Source of the DNA: Anaerolineales bacterium Chloro_02
GTDB lineage: Bacteria > Chloroflexota > Anaerolineae > Anaerolineales > Anaerolineaceae
Length of the DNA stretch: 9,454 nt
NCBI GenBank assembly: GCA_001603765.1
Contig: LUZV01000034.1
Coordinates: forward strand, 1-9,454
Reading direction: 5' to 3'
The position numbers and the translations under genes are program-made. Positions 6,285-9,454 of the stretch are shown here, piece after piece; within the stretch, counting starts at the first letter, position 1, and the number at the start of each line of letters is the position of its first letter. Below the pieces are notes generated by a model, which saw only the letters and a program-made list of their open reading frames with translations, was not told the origin of the DNA and made no database searches.

Positions 6285-6779
6285 AGCCCCCTTGCGACAC
6301 TCGCCTTTCCCCCCTAGGGAAGGGGCTTGTCCCCTTCCGATGCTCGCCTTTCCATTGTTGGGAAAGGGCTTGCCCCCTTCTGACGCACGCCATTCCATTG
6401 TTGGGAAAGGGCTTGCCCCCTTCCGGTATTCGCCATTCCATCGTAGGGAAGGACCTTGCCCCCTTCCGATGCTCGCCATTCCTCCGTAGGGAAGGGACTT
6501 GCCCCCTTCCGGTGCTCGCCATTCCACCGTAACGAAGGGGCTTGCCCCCTTCCGACATTCGCCTTTCCACCGTCGGTAAAGGGCTTGCTCCCTTCCGGTG
6601 CTCGCCATTCCTCCGTAGGGAAGGGGCTTGTCCCCTTCCGGTGCTCGCCTTTCGACCGTAGGGAAGGGGCTTGCCCCCTTCCGACGTTCGCCATTCCACC
6701 GTTGGGAAGGGGCTTGCCCCCTTCCGACGCACGCCATTCCATCGTTGGGTATGGACTTGCCCCCTTCCGATGCTCGCCT
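6285..6779. repeat. Tandem array of eleven 43-bp units with a partial copy at each end
   Basis: Units begin at 6295, 6338, 6381, 6424, 6467, 6510, 6553, 6596, 6639, 6682 and 6725, each exactly 43 bp. A partial unit end lies at 6285-6294 and a partial unit start at 6768-6779. Each unit opens with a variable CGAYGCTCGCC-like segment, passes through CTTTCC or CATTCC, and ends in the nearly fixed CTTGCCCCCTTC. The last 19 bases are an inverted repeat (GAAGGGG, CTTGC, CCCCTTC), perfect in units 1, 6, 8, 9 and 10. Units differ by point changes but never in length. There are no unique spacers, so this is not a CRISPR array. The period is not a multiple of three, so each frame cycles every three units (129 bp), and the long reading frames across it on both strands are by-products. 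It fills most of the 584-base gap between osmC and the M1 peptidase. Confidence 0.93.
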
Positions 6780-6838
6780 AATTTCTAACGTATTAAACCA
6801 TCCGCAATCTTTAACGCCGGGCGGCATTTGCCGATTGC

Positions 6839-6847
6839 TGGTAAAAT
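6839..6847 (+). promoter_or_regulatory. Extended -10 promoter element for the M1 peptidase gene
   Basis: TGG followed by TAAAAT (6842-6847) matches an extended -10 element (TGN plus a five-of-six hexamer), eight bases before ATG 6856. No good -35 hexamer and no Shine-Dalgarno site are seen. The mRNA would start within about two bases of the start codon, so a leaderless or near-leaderless transcript is likely. The box lies about 60 bases after the end of the tandem array. Confidence 0.5.
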
Positions 6848-6855
6848 CCCTGAAT

Positions 6856-8322
6856 ATGAACGCGCGGAAGATTCTCCTGATACTGCTTCTCCTATCGCTT
6901 CTCTCCGGTTGCGCCAACAAGGCAACCGAAACTCCCGCACCGGAGCCTACTCCAATCGTTGAAATCACTCCCACACCAGAACCCAGCCCCACTGCTGCTC
7001 CAATCATCAAGCAATGGCAGCTCCCGCCCCTACCCGAGCACCGCACACACTACAAGCTGGACCTGATCCTCAACTACTACACGCATTACGGCGCGGTGAC
7101 TGAGGTGATTACCTACACCAATCGCAGCAGTCATACTCTGGATGAAATCCATTTTGTCGTGCCGCCGCGCAATTTTGAAAACAGTTACAGTCAATCCGAT
7201 TTGCGCGGAGAAAGAGTGGCTGGCTTCCGTGAAGAAGGCATCCACACCTTGGTCAGCCTCAATAAGCCGCTGCAACCTGGCGAAACTACCACTTTCACCT
7301 TCAGTTTTCGGCTCTATTTCCCTCTTCACCAGGGCATCTACGGCTATACCAACCAGCAAACAAATATTTCGGATTGGTATCCCTTCATCCCGCCCTACGA
7401 TGAAGAACAGGGCTGGCTGGCGTATGATCGCGTGGTTGACCAGGACAACATCATCGTTGGCGAGTCAATTGTGAACGAATTCAGTGATTTTGACGTAACT
7501 CTCACGCTGACTGACCGCGCTGAGCTGATCGAAGTCGCAGCCAGTTCGCCCGCCAGCGGCTCTGACGGCAAGTATTCCTATCATCTTGAGGGAGCGCGTG
7601 CGTTTTCCTTCTCAGTCAGCGACAGTTACTTTGAGTACGAAGTGGTTCAGGATGGGATTCGTATTCGCTCTTACGTTTTCATGAACAATATCGAAACCGG
7701 CAAAGCGGTGGTAGAGCTGGGCGCTAAAGCTATGCGGCTCTATGGTAAGCTCCTTTACCCTTATCCACACGAGATGGTTTCGATTGTGGTCGGAGATTTC
7801 CTGCACAACATGGAAATGGACGGCATGGTCATGATCAGCTACGGCATTTTTGACTTCTACAACGGAACGCCAAAAACCGACCTGGTCCTGATGACTTCAC
7901 ATGAGCTCATGCATATGTGGTTCTACGGCACCATCGGCAACAACCACGCTCTGGAGCCCTGGCTGGACGAAGCTTTTGCTACCTACGCCGAACTGCTTTA
8001 CTACCAGGAGTATTACCCTGACGATGTGGAATGGTGGTGGGCGATTCGCATTCATGAACAGAACCCTCAGGGTTATGTCGATTCGGATATTCACATTGAT
8101 GGCGGCTATGTGCCCTACCGCAACGCGGTTTACTTGCGCGGTGTGCAGTTCCTGAACGAAGTCCGCCTGGCAGTTGGAGAAAAAGAGTTCTTTGACGCGC
8201 TGAAGGATTACGCCTATACCAATACCTGGCGCATCGCCACCCGACAGGACTTTTTTGATGCTCTCGCGCGGCATAGCCAGGCTGACTTGCAGCCAATTGT
8301 TTCCAAGTATTTTCAGAAATAG
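6856..8322 (+). CDS. Secreted M1-family zinc metallopeptidase, lipoprotein
   Basis: The 488-residue protein begins with a lipoprotein signal (MNARKILLILLLLSLLSGC); the lipobox LSGC makes C19 the likely lipidated residue on the outer face of the membrane. A Pro/Thr/Glu-rich linker (about 22-50) leads to an N-terminal beta domain (HYKLDLILNYYTHYGAVTEV, FSFRLYFPLHQGIYGY). The catalytic domain carries HELMH (H349, E350, H353), with the third zinc ligand E372 in LDEAFATYAE, exactly 18 residues after H353 as in gluzincins of family M1. E320 in NMEMDG sits where M1 enzymes have GAMEN or GMEYPG, and Y426 in AVYLRG is a candidate transition-state tyrosine. It probably trims peptides at the cell surface, although the changed exopeptidase motif leaves specificity open. 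The start at 6856 is set by the signal peptide; the frame is open to 6628 only through repeat sequence. The C-terminal ERAP-like domain of long M1 enzymes is absent. Confidence 0.92.
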   Translation: MNARKILLILLLLSLLSGCANKATETPAPEPTPIVEITPTPEPSPTAAPIIKQWQLPPLPEHRTHYKLDLILNYYTHYGAVTEVITYTNRSSHTLDEIHFVVPPRNFENSYSQSDLRGERVAGFREEGIHTLVSLNKPLQPGETTTFTFSFRLYFPLHQGIYGYTNQQTNISDWYPFIPPYDEEQGWLAYDRVVDQDNIIVGESIVNEFSDFDVTLTLTDRAELIEVAASSPASGSDGKYSYHLEGARAFSFSVSDSYFEYEVVQDGIRIRSYVFMNNIETGKAVVELGAKAMRLYGKLLYPYPHEMVSIVVGDFLHNMEMDGMVMISYGIFDFYNGTPKTDLVLMTSHELMHMWFYGTIGNNHALEPWLDEAFATYAELLYYQEYYPDDVEWWWAIRIHEQNPQGYVDSDIHIDGGYVPYRNAVYLRGVQFLNEVRLAVGEKEFFDALKDYAYTNTWRIATRQDFFDALARHSQADLQPIVSKYFQK

Positions 8323-8471
8323 CAAAAACTTGGTCTCTTCCCACGCGCGTCCTGAGAAAAAAATGATTGAGGCTTGTTGAAACCCTGAAAAGCGTGCGCC
8401 AAACCGCCGCCCAGCGCTCCGCCTCAACTTGACACCTCTGATTTTGGCGAGTATTATCCAAAAACGGAGTA
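8323..8471 (+). other. Intergenic region before the LysM gene
   Basis: This stretch holds the promoter at 8429-8457 and otherwise shows no gene. No convincing terminator hairpin with a T-run follows the M1 stop, so some read-through into the LysM gene is possible. Confidence 0.5.
8429..8457 (+). promoter_or_regulatory. Near-consensus sigma-70 promoter for the LysM protein gene
   Basis: A perfect TTGACA (8429-8434) and TATTAT (8452-8457, five of six) are separated by the ideal 17 bases. Transcription should begin near 8464, giving a leader of only about ten bases that still contains the GGAG ribosome site (8466-8469). This is the strongest promoter in the window. Confidence 0.85.
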
Positions 8472-8474
8472 ATG

Positions 8475-9454
8475 ATGAACGTAAACATGAAACCTAACTC
8501 AGACGAAACACCTGATAATGAAACAAAAAGCCCCTCATTAAAGGCGCGATCCCCGTTTAAACAACCGGGGATGATTGCGGCAGGAGTTTTGGTGATGCTG
8601 GCGATCGTGCTGCTTATCAGCTGGCTTGCCGGAGGCGCGAAACCTTCTCAGCCAGAGCCAACCCGCACCAATTCGGCACCGATCGTTTCGGTATCAACGG
8701 ATAATCCTTCTGCTGGCAAAGAAGAACCCGCCTCGACCATCAGCAGCACCGTCACCACCCAACCCACCATCCAGCCCACACCTACCGCGACAGCTGTTCC
8801 CCGAACAGAGGTGATTACCTACACCATTCAGGAAGGTGAAACTGTTTCCTCGATCGCGGCAAAATTCAACCTTTGGCCCGAGACAATCTTGTGGGCTAAC
8901 CGCTACGAACTTGGCGACGATATTCGCAACTTTACACCCGGAACCACAATTTTCATTCTTCCGGTGGATGGCGTATATCACACATGGACAGCGGGTGAAG
9001 GGCTCCGCGCTGTCGCCAATTATTATGGGGTAACGCCGGAAGATATCATCAACTACCCAGCCAACCACCTCTCGGCCGCAACTATAGGCAGTTTTGCCTC
9101 TCCAAACATTGCCGCTGGCACTCACCTGATCATCCCGGGCGGCACTCTGCCCAATTATTTCGCGAGCGACACGCTGCTTTACTACGCGGCTGTTGAAAAG
9201 CTCAAGTCCCTGCCGCTGGGCAACTGGGAAGACTTCCCGGCACCCAGAAGTGAGATTATCGCCTATGAAGTCCAACCGCTTGATTCAATCTTCAATATTG
9301 CGGAGAAGTTCGGCCTGACCCCTGAAACCATTCTCTGGACGAATCGCTACCTTATTGGCGACACACCAGACGGCATTAATCCCGGTCAGAAGCTGATCAT
9401 TCTGCCGGAGGACGGCGTCTATCACGCCTGGCTCTATGGCGAGGGGATGAACGG
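8475..9454 (+). CDS. Membrane-anchored multi-LysM protein, C-terminus beyond window
   Basis: The frame is open for 326 codons to the window edge. Residues 1-32 are hydrophilic with basic residues near the membrane (KARSPFKQPG). Residues 33-54 form one membrane helix (MIAAGVLVMLAIVLLISWLA), so the rest should face outside. A Ser/Thr/Pro-rich linker reaches about 112. LysM-like repeats follow: about 114-163 (YTIQEGETVSSIAAKFNLWP, ILWANRY, PGTTIFILP), 168-222 (GEGLRAVANYYGVTPEDIINYP), 260-310 (YEVQPLDSIFNIAEKFGLTP, ILWTNRY, PGQKLIILP), and the start of a fourth near 317 (GVYHAWLYGEGMNG). LysM domains bind peptidoglycan or other glycans. Chloroflexota proteins of this style often end in an M23 peptidase domain, but that cannot be seen here. 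ATG 8475 is five bases after GGAG; ATG 8472 in the same frame is only two bases away. Confidence 0.88.
   Translation, partial: MNVNMKPNSDETPDNETKSPSLKARSPFKQPGMIAAGVLVMLAIVLLISWLAGGAKPSQPEPTRTNSAPIVSVSTDNPSAGKEEPASTISSTVTTQPTIQPTPTATAVPRTEVITYTIQEGETVSSIAAKFNLWPETILWANRYELGDDIRNFTPGTTIFILPVDGVYHTWTAGEGLRAVANYYGVTPEDIINYPANHLSAATIGSFASPNIAAGTHLIIPGGTLPNYFASDTLLYYAAVEKLKSLPLGNWEDFPAPRSEIIAYEVQPLDSIFNIAEKFGLTPETILWTNRYLIGDTPDGINPGQKLIILPEDGVYHAWLYGEGMN

Noticed and set aside
6285..6779. The repeat region as a CRISPR array
   Set aside because: Units follow one another directly at 43 bp and resemble each other throughout; there are no unique spacers and no cas genes in the window.
6628..6855. N-terminal extension of the M1 peptidase into the repeats
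   Set aside because: A complete lipoprotein signal peptide begins at 6856, with a -10 box eight bases before it; the upstream residues are repeat-derived.
5785..7046. Long minus-strand reading frames across the repeat array (315, 254 and 142 residues)
   Set aside because: They are made of translated 43-bp repeats, overlap osmC or the M1 gene on the other strand, and exist in several registers at once because the repeat lacks stops. No ribosome sites or domains support them.

Overview
The window reads as a stretch of bacterial chromosome of moderately high GC. The best guess is an Anaerolineae-type Chloroflexota. This is inferred from the gene styles (exported proteins with Pro/Thr/Glu-rich linkers, a multi-LysM anchored protein, a lipoprotein M1 peptidase) and from starts placed just after a -10 box. 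It is not proven, because no rRNA or other taxonomic marker is present.

Layout. Positions 1-1158 hold, on the minus strand, the first 386 codons of a cobalamin-type methionine synthase (metH), cut by the window edge. A 339-base divergent intergenic region (1159-1497) follows, with a terminator-like hairpin in the metH leader and candidate plus-strand promoters. A tight plus-strand cluster then runs from 1498 to 5551: a small four-helix membrane protein, selA (selenocysteine synthase), an M24 metallopeptidase (Xaa-Pro dipeptidase/aminopeptidase type) and tsaD (tRNA t6A synthesis). The gaps between them are only 1-2 bases, so they are probably co-transcribed and translationally coupled. A small zinc-ribbon protein (5594-5806) and an OsmC/YhfA-like protein (5852-6271) follow on the same strand.

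From about 6285 to 6779 lies a non-coding tandem array: eleven units of exactly 43 bp plus partial copies at both ends. Most units end in a short GC-rich inverted repeat. The array has few stop codons and creates several long spurious reading frames on both strands. Just after it come an M1-family metallopeptidase lipoprotein (6856-8322) and, behind a near-consensus sigma-70 promoter, a membrane-anchored LysM-repeat protein (8475 to the window end, incomplete).

Functionally the cluster mixes translation-related housekeeping (selA, tsaD) with peptide turnover (M24) and small accessory proteins, while the right end encodes cell-surface proteins. No complete novel defence or mobile system is visible. 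The features most worth a second look are the 43-bp array, the metH leader hairpin, the -10 boxes placed for leaderless starts, the perfect palindrome before osmC, and selA sitting away from its usual partners.
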